64,000 nt of DNA, from NCBI GenBank assembly GCA_020723305.1, contig DYJC01000010.1, forward strand, positions 62,001-126,000. Reading direction: 5' to 3'. Below are positions 44,102 through 54,022 of the stretch, piece after piece. The translations under genes were made by a program, and so were the position numbers. Source of the stretch: Desulfosudis oleivorans (GTDB lineage Bacteria; Desulfobacterota; Desulfobacteria; Desulfobacterales; SURF-7). The notes under the pieces are model-generated. The model did not search any database. It saw only the letters and a program-made list of their open reading frames with translations, and was not told where the DNA came from. How positions within the stretch are numbered: position 1 is the stretch's first letter; every line of letters starts with the position of its first letter.

Positions 44102-47100
44102 TTAATTGTGATACTCCTGAATGGTTTTGACAGTCATCTCCATCTTTTTCATTGCCGTAATCCCTTTGCAGATGGCCATGGCTCCGGCAATGGTTGTGGT
44201 ATAGGGAATGGAATACTTGAGGGCTGCTCTTCGGATCAAATAACCGTCATTGCGGGGTTCATCAGCGGTTCCGGTGTTGATAATCAATTGAATTTCACCA
44301 TTGGTAATGGCATCCACCACATGAGGTCTTCCTATGGAGACTTTATTCATTTTGATATTTTGAATATTATTTTCTTCCAGAAACCGGGAGGTACCATTTG
44401 TAGCCACAATCCGGAAACCAAGACGGAAAAACTGCTCTGCTACTGGTAAAACAGCTTGCTTGTCTTTGTTCTGAACACTGATAAAGATCGTACCTTCCAC
44501 CGGAAGATTTTGACGGGCACCCAGTTGTGCTTTAGCAAATGCAGATCCAAAATCCTTGTCAATACCCATTACTTCTCCGGTGGATTTCATTTCCGGTCCT
44601 AACAGGGAATCCACATCCGGAAATCGATCAAAGGGTAGTACCGCTTCCTTGACCGAGATATGCGATGTAACAACCTCTTTGGTAAAACCTAGTTCCTGAA
44701 GCGATTTTCCCAGCATCACTTTGGTGGCCAGCTTGGCCAGAGGAATACCGGTTGCCTTGCTAACAAAAGGGATGGTTCTAGATGCCCTTGGATTCACCTC
44801 AATGACATACAACCGGCCATCTTTAATTGCATATTGAACATTCATCAAACCGATTATATTCAGTTCTGCTGCCATAGCCTTTGTGGCTTCCACGATTTCA
44901 TCCAGGGATTTTCGTTCAACATTTACAGGTGGAAGAATACAGGCGGAATCTCCTGAATGGATGCCGGCTTCTTCAATATGTTCCATGATACCACCAATAA
45001 TGGTTCTATTCCCATCGGAAATGGCATCCACATCCAGTTCAACTGCCTCTTCAAGGAATTTATCAATCAATATCGGATGCCCCGGAGAGGCATCAATGGC
45101 TATCCGGGCATAGTTTTCAAGTTCAATACGGTTATAAACGATTTTCATGGCGCGGCCCCCCAATACATAAGAAGGACGCACAATCACCGGATATCCAATC
45201 TCCTCTGCAATGGCGGCTGCCTCTTCAGCATCTGTCGCCGTTCCATTTTCCGGCTGAACAAGCCTCAATTTTTTCAACATGGCTTGAAAAAGTTTACGAT
45301 CCTCTGCACGATCGATGCTTTCCGGCTGTGTTCCCAGGATGGGCACACCTGCCTTGTGCAATGGAACGGAAAGATTTAAAGGCGTTTGACCACCGAACTG
45401 AACGATAACCCCATCCGGCTTCTCTTTCTCGATGATGTGCAGGACATCTTCCTGGGTCAATGGCTCAAAATACAGTTTGTCCGATGTATCATAATCCGTA
45501 CTTACGGTTTCCGGATTACTGTTCACCATGATGCTTTCCACTCCTTCTTCACGCAAAGCAAAGGACGCATGGACACAGCAATAGTCGAACTCAATACCCT
45601 GACCGATCCGGTTCGGGCCGCCTCCCAGAATCATTACCTTTTTTTTATCCGAAATCCGGGCTTCACATTCCATCTCATAGGTGGAGTAGTAATAGGGCGT
45701 TGCGGCCTTAAACTCTGCAGCACATGTATCTACCAGTTTATAGACCGGCTTTATCCGGGCCATGGTTCTCTGGTTCTGAATATCCTTAACTGTCCTGCCG
45801 GTAAGATGTGACAATTGAATGTCGGAAAATCCAAATGACTTGGCCAGTAAAAGCTGTTCATCGGAAATCTTTTTTTCTGTTTTGCATCTGGATATCTTCT
45901 TTTCAAGCTCGACAATCTGATGGATCTGATTCAGGAACCAGGGATCGATCATGGTCCGTTCATAGATAATATCCACAGGAATATTGGCGAGAAGTGCCTC
46001 TCTCAGATAAAACATCCGCTGTGAATTGGGTGTTGCCAGTTTTTTCATGATCTCCGATTCACTTGGGGGGCCTTGAAAAAGATCCGCATGATCCTTTCCA
46101 TCTGAACCCAGACCATGCCTTCCGATTTCCAAAGAACGAATCCCTTTTTGAAGTGCTTCCTTAAACGTCCTGCCGATGGCCATTGTCTCACCAACGGACT
46201 TCATGGATGTGGTCAGATAATCCTCTGTTTCCGGAAACTTTTCAAAGGTAAAACGTGGAATCTTTACGACACAATAATCCAGGGTCGGCTCAAAGGAGGC
46301 CAATGTTTCCCCTGTAATATCATTGGAAATTTCATCAAGTGTATATCCGACTGCCAGTTTTGCAGCAATTTTCGCAATGGGAAATCCGGTTGCCTTGGAT
46401 GCCAGGGCAGAGCTTCTGGAAACCCTTGGGTTCATTTCCACTACGATCATTTCCCCGTTCTTTGGATTAACCGCAAATTGCACATTGGATCCGCCTGTAT
46501 CCACGCCGATTTCCCGGATAATGGCAATGGCCGCATCCCTCATTGTCTGATATTCCCGATCCGTTAATGTCTGGATCGGTGCAACCGTAATACTGTCACC
46601 GGTATGAATTCCCATGGGGTCCATGTTTTCAATGGAGCAGATAATGACCACATTATCCTTGTGATCCCGCATCACCTCCAGTTCATACTCTTTCCAACCC
46701 AGCACGGATTCTTCCAGCATGATTTGGGTGATTAAACTGGCATCCAGGCCGGCTTTTGCCATTACTTCAAGGTCCTCTTTGTTATAGGCAACCCCTCCGC
46801 CTGTGCCGCCCAAAGTAAAGCTGGGTCTTACAATGATCGGAAAACCGATCTCCTCTGCAATCTTCCTTACTTCTTCCATGGTCGAGGCAATACCACTTTC
46901 CGGAATGCGAAGATTGATTTTATTCATCGCCTTTCGGAACAGATCCCGATCTTCTGCCTTATTGATAGCTTCGATGGAAGCACCAATCATCTCGACATTA
47001 TATTTATCAAGGACTCCCATCTTGGCGACCGCAATTGCCGTGTTCAATCCGGTTTGACCGCCAAGTGTCGGCAGCAATGCATCAGGCCGTTCTTTTTGAA

Positions 47101-47332
47101 TTATTTTTTCAACAATTTGTGGGGTTATCGGTTCAATATACGTAGCCTCGGCCATTTCCGGATCTGTCATGATTGTGGCTGGATTGCTGTTTACCAACAC
47201 AACCTCAAAGCCTTCCTCTCGCAGTGCCTTGCATGCCTGGGTTCCGGAATAATCAAACTCACACCCCTGGCTGATGATAATCGGACCAGCTCCGATAATT
47301 AGAATTTTTTTCAAGTCAGATCGTTTTGGCAT
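44102..47332 (-). CDS. carB: Carbamoyl-phosphate synthase large subunit
   Basis: A 1076-residue synthetase with two homologous ATP-grasp halves (about residues 1-550 and 551-940). Each half starts with a nucleotide-fold segment ([19 protein letters not shown] and [19 protein letters not shown]). The C-terminal allosteric MGS-like domain (about 940-1076) contains [18 protein letters not shown]. It makes carbamoyl phosphate for arginine and pyrimidines from bicarbonate, ATP and ammonia delivered by CarA. It follows carA by 38 bases. Full length and intact. Confidence 0.97.
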   Translation of the reverse strand: MPKRSDLKKILIIGAGPIIISQGCEFDYSGTQACKALREEGFEVVLVNSNPATIMTDPEMAEATYIEPITPQIVEKIIQKERPDALLPTLGGQTGLNTAIAVAKMGVLDKYNVEMIGASIEAINKAEDRDLFRKAMNKINLRIPESGIASTMEEVRKIAEEIGFPIIVRPSFTLGGTGGGVAYNKEDLEVMAKAGLDASLITQIMLEESVLGWKEYELEVMRDHKDNVVIICSIENMDPMGIHTGDSITVAPIQTLTDREYQTMRDAAIAIIREIGVDTGGSNVQFAVNPKNGEMIVVEMNPRVSRSSALASKATGFPIAKIAAKLAVGYTLDEISNDITGETLASFEPTLDYCVVKIPRFTFEKFPETEDYLTTSMKSVGETMAIGRTFKEALQKGIRSLEIGRHGLGSDGKDHADLFQGPPSESEIMKKLATPNSQRMFYLREALLANIPVDIIYERTMIDPWFLNQIHQIVELEKKISRCKTEKKISDEQLLLAKSFGFSDIQLSHLTGRTVKDIQNQRTMARIKPVYKLVDTCAAEFKAATPYYYSTYEMECEARISDKKKVMILGGGPNRIGQGIEFDYCCVHASFALREEGVESIMVNSNPETVSTDYDTSDKLYFEPLTQEDVLHIIEKEKPDGVIVQFGGQTPLNLSVPLHKAGVPILGTQPESIDRAEDRKLFQAMLKKLRLVQPENGTATDAEEAAAIAEEIGYPVIVRPSYVLGGRAMKIVYNRIELENYARIAIDASPGHPILIDKFLEEAVELDVDAISDGNRTIIGGIMEHIEEAGIHSGDSACILPPVNVERKSLDEIVEATKAMAAELNIIGLMNVQYAIKDGRLYVIEVNPRASRTIPFVSKATGIPLAKLATKVMLGKSLQELGFTKEVVTSHISVKEAVLPFDRFPDVDSLLGPEMKSTGEVMGIDKDFGSAFAKAQLGARQNLPVEGTIFISVQNKDKQAVLPVAEQFFRLGFRIVATNGTSRFLEENNIQNIKMNKVSIGRPHVVDAITNGEIQLIINTGTADEPRNDGYLIRRAALKYSIPYTTTIAGAMAICKGITAMKKMEMTVKTIQEYHN

Positions 47333-47370
47333 ATTGTTACTTTTTCACCTGGATCAGATGATCTGAAAAA

Positions 47371-48528
47371 TCAGACAGAACTCCATTTTTTCATCATCTT
47401 TATAAAGTTTTTAAACAGATAGTGTGCATCATGCGGCCCTGGCGATGCTTCCGGATGATACTGGACTGCAAATAAGGGATATTCCTTATGCTGAAATCCT
47501 TCAAACGTGTTGTCGTTCAAGTTGATATGCGTCAGCTCTATATTCTTTCCGATCATGCTGTCCGTGTCTACGGCAAATCCATGATTCTGAGAGGTAATTT
47601 CAACTGTTCCGGTTTTTAAATTTTTTACCGGCTGATTTCCACCCCTGTGCCCGAATTTTAGTTTAAAGGTCCTGCCCCCCAAAGCCAGCCCAAGAATCTG
47701 ATTCCCGAGACAGATTCCAAATATCGGATATTGTCCAATCAAGGATTTGGCTGATTCGATCGCATAGGTTAAGGGTTCCGGGTCACCGGGGCCATTGGAT
47801 AAAAATATTCCATCCGGCTGATAGAAACGTATTCTATCCGATGAAAATGTTGCCGGCACAACAAGCACTTCACACCCTTCTGCTTCAAGACATCGCAAAA
47901 TATTATATTTTATTCCAAAATCAAAAGCGACCACCGAGTATTTTGTTCCCTTTGATTTCCAGATATCCGAACCAGCTTCCAGCTCCCCCTTCTTGATCCA
48001 TACTGGTTTTCCATTTTCCCAAAAATAGGGGCTGCTGGTTGTCACTTCCTTTACAAGATCCTGACCGGTCATACTGGGTATGGCTCTTGCTTTTTCAATC
48101 AGAGAGGCAGGATTTAAATCTGTCGTGGAAATAAATGCACGCATGGCGCCTGTTTTTCGAATATGTCTGGTCAAGGCACGGGTATCAAAATTTTCAACCC
48201 CAAGCACTCCCTGTTTTTTAAGATACTCGGCAAGACTTTCCGTGGCTCTGAAATTGCTTGGAAATTCCTGATATTCTTTGATCAAAAGAGCGGATACCTG
48301 TATCCGATCCGATTCCACATCTTCGGAATTCACACCATAGTTACCAATCAGAGGATAGGTCATGGTTACCATCTGCCCCCGGTAGGAGGGATCTGTCAGA
48401 ATCTCCTGATACCCGGACATGCTGGTATTAAAAACAACCTCTCCCGAGGTTTCGCCTGTTCCCGTAAAACTGGTACATGGAAATGTGCGGCCATCTTCCA
48501 GTGCAATCAGTGCTTTTACTCTCTCCAT
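47371..48528 (-). CDS. carA: Carbamoyl-phosphate synthase small subunit
   Basis: A 385-residue glutaminase subunit. The N-terminal half (DGRTFPCTSFTGTGETSGEVVFNTSM) is the CarA-specific domain. The class I amidotransferase triad is visible: Cys in IFGICLGNQILGLALGG near residue 270, His and Glu in QYHPEASPGPHD near 357. It sits between the glutamate synthase genes and carB, so the whole run gltS-carA-carB-purF is a minus-strand glutamine-use cluster. Confidence 0.96.
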   Translation of the reverse strand: MERVKALIALEDGRTFPCTSFTGTGETSGEVVFNTSMSGYQEILTDPSYRGQMVTMTYPLIGNYGVNSEDVESDRIQVSALLIKEYQEFPSNFRATESLAEYLKKQGVLGVENFDTRALTRHIRKTGAMRAFISTTDLNPASLIEKARAIPSMTGQDLVKEVTTSSPYFWENGKPVWIKKGELEAGSDIWKSKGTKYSVVAFDFGIKYNILRCLEAEGCEVLVVPATFSSDRIRFYQPDGIFLSNGPGDPEPLTYAIESAKSLIGQYPIFGICLGNQILGLALGGRTFKLKFGHRGGNQPVKNLKTGTVEITSQNHGFAVDTDSMIGKNIELTHINLNDNTFEGFQHKEYPLFAVQYHPEASPGPHDAHYLFKNFIKMMKKWSSV

Positions 48529-48631
48529 ATATCAAACGATCCCTGCAAAGGTTTGCTCACTACTGAACAAATGATTTAAACAACCCTACACCCATTAACA
48601 CATATCTGCATCAAATCAATAAAAAGTTGAA

Positions 48632-50962
48632 TTATCCCATGGGATAATTTTCCGTCAGGAACCAGATTCCGCAAGGGCATGCTCCTGCACAGAAGCCACA
48701 TCCAATGCACCGGGAATCATCTACAACATATTCATATTCACCATTTCCAAGATCTTTTCTGCTGATGGCCGCCTGGGGACAGATTGAGATACAGATGCCG
48801 CAGTCTCTGCAATTCCCACAGGAAGAACACTGGGCTCCGCAATGGTCCACATCATCAAAACAGGTGATTCGCGGATCAAAATATTCCAGGCGGATCCGGT
48901 CTGTATCAATCATAACTGTTTTTTCAATAACCGGCTCCTGACCTTTCAGAATCTTATTGATAGCTTCAGCGGCTTTTCGGCCGGCACCAATGGCATCGGT
49001 CAGAAGTCCGGGTTTGACAATATCACCAACCGCAAATATTTTGGAATCCGAGGTTCGATAAAATGCATCCACCTTGACAAACCCGCGATCAATTTCAACA
49101 CTTTCCGGAAGAAATTCCGTATCCGGAACATCCCCGATGGAAATCACAACCGTATCCGCTTCCAGCAATTCTCCGGTTGTCAGCAAAACACCCTTTTCCG
49201 TTATTTCCTGGGTAAAGCAGGGCCATTTGAAAACAGCTCCGCATGCTTCTGCTTCTTCTCTTTCTTTTCCAAAGGATGCCGGCCTTTGAACATCGATGAG
49301 CGTCAAACTTTCCGCTCCAAGTCGACTGGCCTCCGTTGCAACGTCACATCCAACATTTCCAGCCCCGATAATGACAACCTTTTTCCCAGGTTCAATTTCA
49401 TTGGTTTTGGCACGCGCCAGAAAATCCATTGCCGTAATCATGCGCTCTTTTCCCGGGACAGGCAGTATTCTCGGTTTCTGGGCCCCGGCAGCAACAACCA
49501 GAAAATCATAATCTCCCTTTATTCTTTCCGTTTCCTGTCTTCCAAGCTTCTGTTTCAGATGAATATGGGGAATCACCCTGGATATCCGGTCAAGTTCTGC
49601 TGTCAAAACCTCTTTCGGAATCCGGCTTTCCGGTATCACCGAGGCGATCTTTCCGCCAATGGTTTTTTCCATATCGTAAATCACCGCTTCATGTCCGCTC
49701 TTACGAAGCTGCCAGGCAATTGAAATCCCTGCCGGGCCGCCTCCAATAACCGCTATTTTCTTCCCGCTCTGTGCTGGAAAATCAGGCATTTTTGCTTGAA
49801 TACTGGCTCTTCCCAACTTCGAAATATCAATGGGCATCATGGATCCAATCTGACGCGTACAGGCCTGCATACAGGGATTGGGACAGAGATATCCACAAAT
49901 GGTGGCTGGAAATGGTGTGTATTCCAGAGCAAGATCCACAGCCTCATCAATACGTCCCTCCCGAACAAGCCGCCATCTTTCATGAACCGGAATTCCACTC
50001 GGACAGGTTCCTTCACAAGGGGCTTTATATTTCTGATTTTCCCAGACCGGAACAAATCGTCTCAATTCACCCGTCGTGATTAAAGAAATCGGACTTCTGT
50101 CCAGGGTTGTCAAATCCCCGATCAGACCTCCCGGACCGAGTTCTTTGTCCCAGATATCGGTTCGAAAAGATGCCATTGACCTTTTCTGAACACCACCCTT
50201 TTCCTGAGGCGAACGAGCGACCAGCAACTGCCATTCTTCTCTTTTCAGAAGAGTTTCCAGAACAGCTTCCTTGTGAATCTGTGCCAGATACTCTTTCAGG
50301 TTTTCCGTGAACCAATACCAATCCCCATCTGAAATCGGTATCTGTTTTGCGTCCGCAGCACTGTATCCTTTATGAGGACCACGGAAAAACAACTTGCCGC
50401 CTACCATACCAACCAGGGGCCGGTATCCGAGAATGTTCTGGGGTGTCTGGGGGTCGATACCGCAAATAACCGCAATTCCTCCAGCCATGAATTCACCAAA
50501 ATAGTCTCCGACCGATCCCAAGACCCAGATTTCAGGGGGAACAAACCGCGGGTTGCTTTTGGTCATGGTCATTCCACGTGCACCGATATTTCCGGCAACA
50601 TAGACCTTGCCCTGGGCCATGGCATTGGCAAGACCGTTTCCTGCATTTCCATGAACAATAATTTTGGAGCCTGCATTCAACCAACCCACATCATCCGAAG
50701 CCGGCCCCATGATTTCTATCACCGTATTTGGGAACCCGAGAGATCCTACCCGCTGACCCGTATGACCGGTAATTTTTACATGAATGGATGCATCTCCTGC
50801 TTTCCATAACCGGCCGCCGATACCATGCTGGCCAAAAGCGTCAACCTCAATGAAACGCTCCCCATTTTCTACTGCTGCCTGGATTTTCTCTTCCAGAATA
50901 CGGGATTCAATTCGAATTCCCTTTTCTTTCCCGTCTATCTTATAATATGTCTGACTGCTCAT
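48632..50962 (-). CDS. Glutamate synthase GXGXG domain fused to GltD-like flavoprotein
   Basis: A 776-residue fusion. Residues 1-240 are the GXGXG beta-helix domain that forms the C-terminus of ordinary GltB (GQHGIGGRLWKAGD, GNAGNGLANAMAQGKVYVAGN). Residues about 310-400 carry the CEGTCPSGIP, CGYLCPNPCMQACTR iron-sulfur region of GltD. Residues 405-700 have FAD (VIGGGPAGIS) and NAD (VIIGAGNVGCD) folds. The C-terminus holds two [4Fe-4S] ferredoxin motifs, CGNCRDCGICISICP and CIGCGFCAGACPCG. It would bring electrons to the FMN subunit at 51024-52658. GGAGAAG precedes the ATG. Confidence 0.9.
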   Translation of the reverse strand: MSSQTYYKIDGKEKGIRIESRILEEKIQAAVENGERFIEVDAFGQHGIGGRLWKAGDASIHVKITGHTGQRVGSLGFPNTVIEIMGPASDDVGWLNAGSKIIVHGNAGNGLANAMAQGKVYVAGNIGARGMTMTKSNPRFVPPEIWVLGSVGDYFGEFMAGGIAVICGIDPQTPQNILGYRPLVGMVGGKLFFRGPHKGYSAADAKQIPISDGDWYWFTENLKEYLAQIHKEAVLETLLKREEWQLLVARSPQEKGGVQKRSMASFRTDIWDKELGPGGLIGDLTTLDRSPISLITTGELRRFVPVWENQKYKAPCEGTCPSGIPVHERWRLVREGRIDEAVDLALEYTPFPATICGYLCPNPCMQACTRQIGSMMPIDISKLGRASIQAKMPDFPAQSGKKIAVIGGGPAGISIAWQLRKSGHEAVIYDMEKTIGGKIASVIPESRIPKEVLTAELDRISRVIPHIHLKQKLGRQETERIKGDYDFLVVAAGAQKPRILPVPGKERMITAMDFLARAKTNEIEPGKKVVIIGAGNVGCDVATEASRLGAESLTLIDVQRPASFGKEREEAEACGAVFKWPCFTQEITEKGVLLTTGELLEADTVVISIGDVPDTEFLPESVEIDRGFVKVDAFYRTSDSKIFAVGDIVKPGLLTDAIGAGRKAAEAINKILKGQEPVIEKTVMIDTDRIRLEYFDPRITCFDDVDHCGAQCSSCGNCRDCGICISICPQAAISRKDLGNGEYEYVVDDSRCIGCGFCAGACPCGIWFLTENYPMG

Positions 50963-51023
50963 GGTCTTCTCCGGAAAACAAACCGCTGAACGATGCTGTA
51001 TTTTTTGATTTCATCTCCAACAG

Positions 51024-52658
51024 CTAAACTACATATTGAATACTCAACCTCTCCGATGCATGATAATCACTGATCCCGAGTGCATCCGACATACCGATGG
51101 GCAAAGAGGTCGACCGGCCTAGCGGTGCGACTATTTTTTTCAATTCCGTATCAAAACTCAGGAAAACATCCACAACCCGCTGGGCGACATCCTCGGCATT
51201 GAGGCGCCTGTATAGTCTTGGATCCTGAGAAGTGATTCCTTTGGGACATAGCCCCACATTGCAGATATTGCATCTATCTGATTCAGATCCAAGACAACCG
51301 GCTGCAGCCTGCATGATATATTTACCGGTCTGGACTCCGCTGGCACCCAGCATAATAAGAGCGGCTGCATTTGCTGCCAGGTTTCCGGTTTTTCCCACAC
51401 CGCCTCCGGCAAACAGAGGAATCTCATTTTGTTTGCCCAGTTTCACCAGATTCAGGTAGCAATCCCTTAGATTGCTGGCAATCGGGTGCCCCATTGTGTT
51501 CATGGAAACATTGTATGCTGCACCGGTTCCGCCATCTTCACCATCTATGGCAAGGCCGGCAGCATAATCGTTTCGCGTCAGATTGTTCAACACTGCCAGA
51601 GATGTGGATGATGCTGAAATTTTCGGATAAACCGGTACTCGAAATCCCCATGCCATATACATAGACTGGGTCATTTTTGCCACAGCCTCCTCAATCGAAT
51701 ATTGAGTCTGATGCGTCGGTGGACTGGGCAAACTGACACCTGTTGGTACACCCCGGATGGCGGCGATCAGCTTGTTCACCTTATACCACATTAACAATCC
51801 ACCATCTCCAGGTTTTGCTCCCTGACCGTATTTGATTTCTACGGCGCATGGATCCACTTTCATATCCGGAATCGCATGGATAATTTCATCCCAGCCAAAA
51901 TAACCGGAGGCGATCTGCAAAATTACATATTGTAAAAATCTGCTTCGAAGAAGCCTGGGTGGGCAGCCTCCTTCTCCGGTACACATTCTTACCGGCATTT
52001 TCATCTCTTCATTCAGGTATGCGACGCCCATCTGAAGACCTTCCCACATGGTAGGAGAAAGCGCACCAAAAGACATTCCACCGATCACCAGGGGATAGAT
52101 TTCACGAACCGGTGGAATCCATCCATTTGCCTTGAGATGTTTGAGGTTGTCTTCAGGAGACAGAATCCTTCCCAAAAGCGTACGCAATTCAAATTCATGC
52201 CGCCCGGCATCCAGAGCAGGATCCGTAAGCATGGAAATTCGAATAAATTTTATCTGGTCCAGAATACTGCCGACAACATTCCGTCGTCCTCCCCGGCGTC
52301 TTGGCTGTCCTCCCTGGTTCTGATGATATATCAGTTTATCCGCCTCATCGCTCCTGGCCGGAATAATGGCATCATTCGGACACACCAAGGTACACATGCC
52401 ACATCCTACACAGGCATGCTGGGGATCTGTTTTCTGACGAATGCCGTGATATATCTTAAAAACATTCGAGGATGTCTGTTTGATATCCATACTGGTCTCA
52501 ACAACTCTCTTCCGAAAAACGCCAAGTTCCAGGGCATGAACAGGGCACACTGCCGTGCAACTACCACAGAGCGTACACTTTTCCTTGCTCCACCGGATTT
52601 GCCACGGCATATCTTTAATGCTTAGTGTTGATGGTATAACGGGTCTGTTTGCTGACAT
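51024..52658 (-). CDS. Glutamate synthase FMN-binding subunit with N-terminal ferredoxin domain
   Basis: A 544-residue protein of the archaeal-type GltB2 class. Residues 20-110 are ferredoxin-like (CTLCGSCTAVCPVHAL and CVGCGMCTLVCPNDAI). The rest is the FMN-barrel synthase domain: PLVIGGMSFGALSPTMWEG near residue 190, KPGDGGLLMWYKV, and IDGEDGGTGAAYNVSM near 372. The cysteines in AAGCLGSESDRCNICNVGLCP near 460 match those binding the [3Fe-4S] cluster. It lacks the glutaminase and GXGXG domains, which are encoded on either side. It overlaps the glutaminase gene by 37 bases, and GGAG stands before the start. Confidence 0.93.
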   Translation of the reverse strand: MSANRPVIPSTLSIKDMPWQIRWSKEKCTLCGSCTAVCPVHALELGVFRKRVVETSMDIKQTSSNVFKIYHGIRQKTDPQHACVGCGMCTLVCPNDAIIPARSDEADKLIYHQNQGGQPRRRGGRRNVVGSILDQIKFIRISMLTDPALDAGRHEFELRTLLGRILSPEDNLKHLKANGWIPPVREIYPLVIGGMSFGALSPTMWEGLQMGVAYLNEEMKMPVRMCTGEGGCPPRLLRSRFLQYVILQIASGYFGWDEIIHAIPDMKVDPCAVEIKYGQGAKPGDGGLLMWYKVNKLIAAIRGVPTGVSLPSPPTHQTQYSIEEAVAKMTQSMYMAWGFRVPVYPKISASSTSLAVLNNLTRNDYAAGLAIDGEDGGTGAAYNVSMNTMGHPIASNLRDCYLNLVKLGKQNEIPLFAGGGVGKTGNLAANAAALIMLGASGVQTGKYIMQAAAGCLGSESDRCNICNVGLCPKGITSQDPRLYRRLNAEDVAQRVVDVFLSFDTELKKIVAPLGRSTSLPIGMSDALGISDYHASERLSIQYVV

Positions 52659-53752
52659 ATCGTAATCTCCTGGCGATCCGGTCCTACAATAACAGTATCC
52701 AGATACATGGGTTGAAAATCCTTGCTTTTATCACGGTCCGGAATCACAGCATCCAAGCCACAAATTTCTGATGAAAAAGCATAAAAACCGGGATGACCGC
52801 CCACTACTCCCGGCCTCAATTTTTTCCGGTCCTGGGCCATAAAAACAGAATGGTCCGGCAAACACCCGATAACACAGTTCGGACCGTCAATAATCATTCT
52901 GCGGCACGTTTGTTTCAGTTGTTTTAAAAACTCAGTGCTTGGATGGTCGTCAAGGTTTTCCCCCTGAAGTGGTGTGATAATATGTTTATATGCATCAACC
53001 CCTAATCCAAGTTTTTTAATCGTATAATGAAGAATATGGGTAAACACCTCTGAATCGGATTGGAATCCGGTATATCCTGGAAACCCCCGTGAAACCAGGT
53101 ATTCTTTTATGGGCACAAAAGCGGTATTTTCACCATTTGTCATGGTTGAAAAACCTTCTACAAAAAAAGGATGGCAGGCATACAGATTAATCGCATAGTT
53201 TGTATTCTGCCTTCCCTGAGCCATAATTACCCGCGCTTTTAAATCTTTGCGATCAAGCCCAAGATAATGCCCAATGGTAAGGGGATCTCCGATCTCTTTC
53301 AGCATGATCACATCCGGCCAGAATGAAAAGACAATCATATCCTCTTTTTCCTGACCCATTTCACGAAGCTGAAGACGGATCCTCATCAATTTACCCCCAA
53401 GCTCTTCAAAGCTTAGCCCTTCCCATTCTGATGGATACTCATATGCTCTGATTAAGTAAACATCCCTTGTCGGCACACCATGAATCGATTCTTTCGGAGC
53501 CTTGATGGATAACTTGAATTTCGTCATGAACCCGAGGTTCATCATAAACGTATCCAGACGTTTCAATCCTTCTGTTGTAAAAATACCGGACAGGATCGGT
53601 GACTCCTTGATATCCTCAAACGGGCCGGCAAGGTCACGCAGAAAAAGACCAACCCCGGAACCATCATGCCCCTCTCGCATGACATCCAGTGCTTCGAGTG
53701 CAACCATCGGCGATTGTGGCGTTTCACTGGTTAACGCAAATAAACGACACAT
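52622..53752 (-). CDS. Glutamate synthase glutaminase subunit
   Basis: A 376-residue class II (Ntn) glutamine amidotransferase, the archaeal-type GltB1. The start MCRLFALTSETPQSP at 53752 puts the nucleophilic Cys at position 2 after Met, and AAGGAG stands upstream; a longer frame to 53785 would bury it. REGHDGSGVGLFLRDLAGP near residue 25 and a MTNGENTAFVPIKEYL loop near 205 with the FQSDSEVF segment are family marks. It hydrolyses glutamine and channels ammonia to the FMN subunit encoded immediately downstream. It is the first gene of the cluster. Confidence 0.92.
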   Translation of the reverse strand: MCRLFALTSETPQSPMVALEALDVMREGHDGSGVGLFLRDLAGPFEDIKESPILSGIFTTEGLKRLDTFMMNLGFMTKFKLSIKAPKESIHGVPTRDVYLIRAYEYPSEWEGLSFEELGGKLMRIRLQLREMGQEKEDMIVFSFWPDVIMLKEIGDPLTIGHYLGLDRKDLKARVIMAQGRQNTNYAINLYACHPFFVEGFSTMTNGENTAFVPIKEYLVSRGFPGYTGFQSDSEVFTHILHYTIKKLGLGVDAYKHIITPLQGENLDDHPSTEFLKQLKQTCRRMIIDGPNCVIGCLPDHSVFMAQDRKKLRPGVVGGHPGFYAFSSEICGLDAVIPDRDKSKDFQPMYLDTVIVGPDRQEITICQQTDPLYHQH

Positions 53753-54022
53753 GTTATTCTCCTTGTATGAACCATAAGACCTCAATTGCTGTCTTTAAAA
53801 AATTTCAGGTTACATCAAAACCCGTGAGCGTGAGCTATTAAAGCAATGAATATGCCAAGCAAAGAATAATTTGCTTTTAACTATCTGATATCAATATACT
53901 TTAGAAGATACAGGGGGTCGATCTTCACAATTCAAATCTGTTCCCAAAAAAAAATAAAATACCATTTTGTAAAAAATACCCCCTGACAAAATTACAAAAA
54001 TGTAAATAATGAATAAAGCCAA

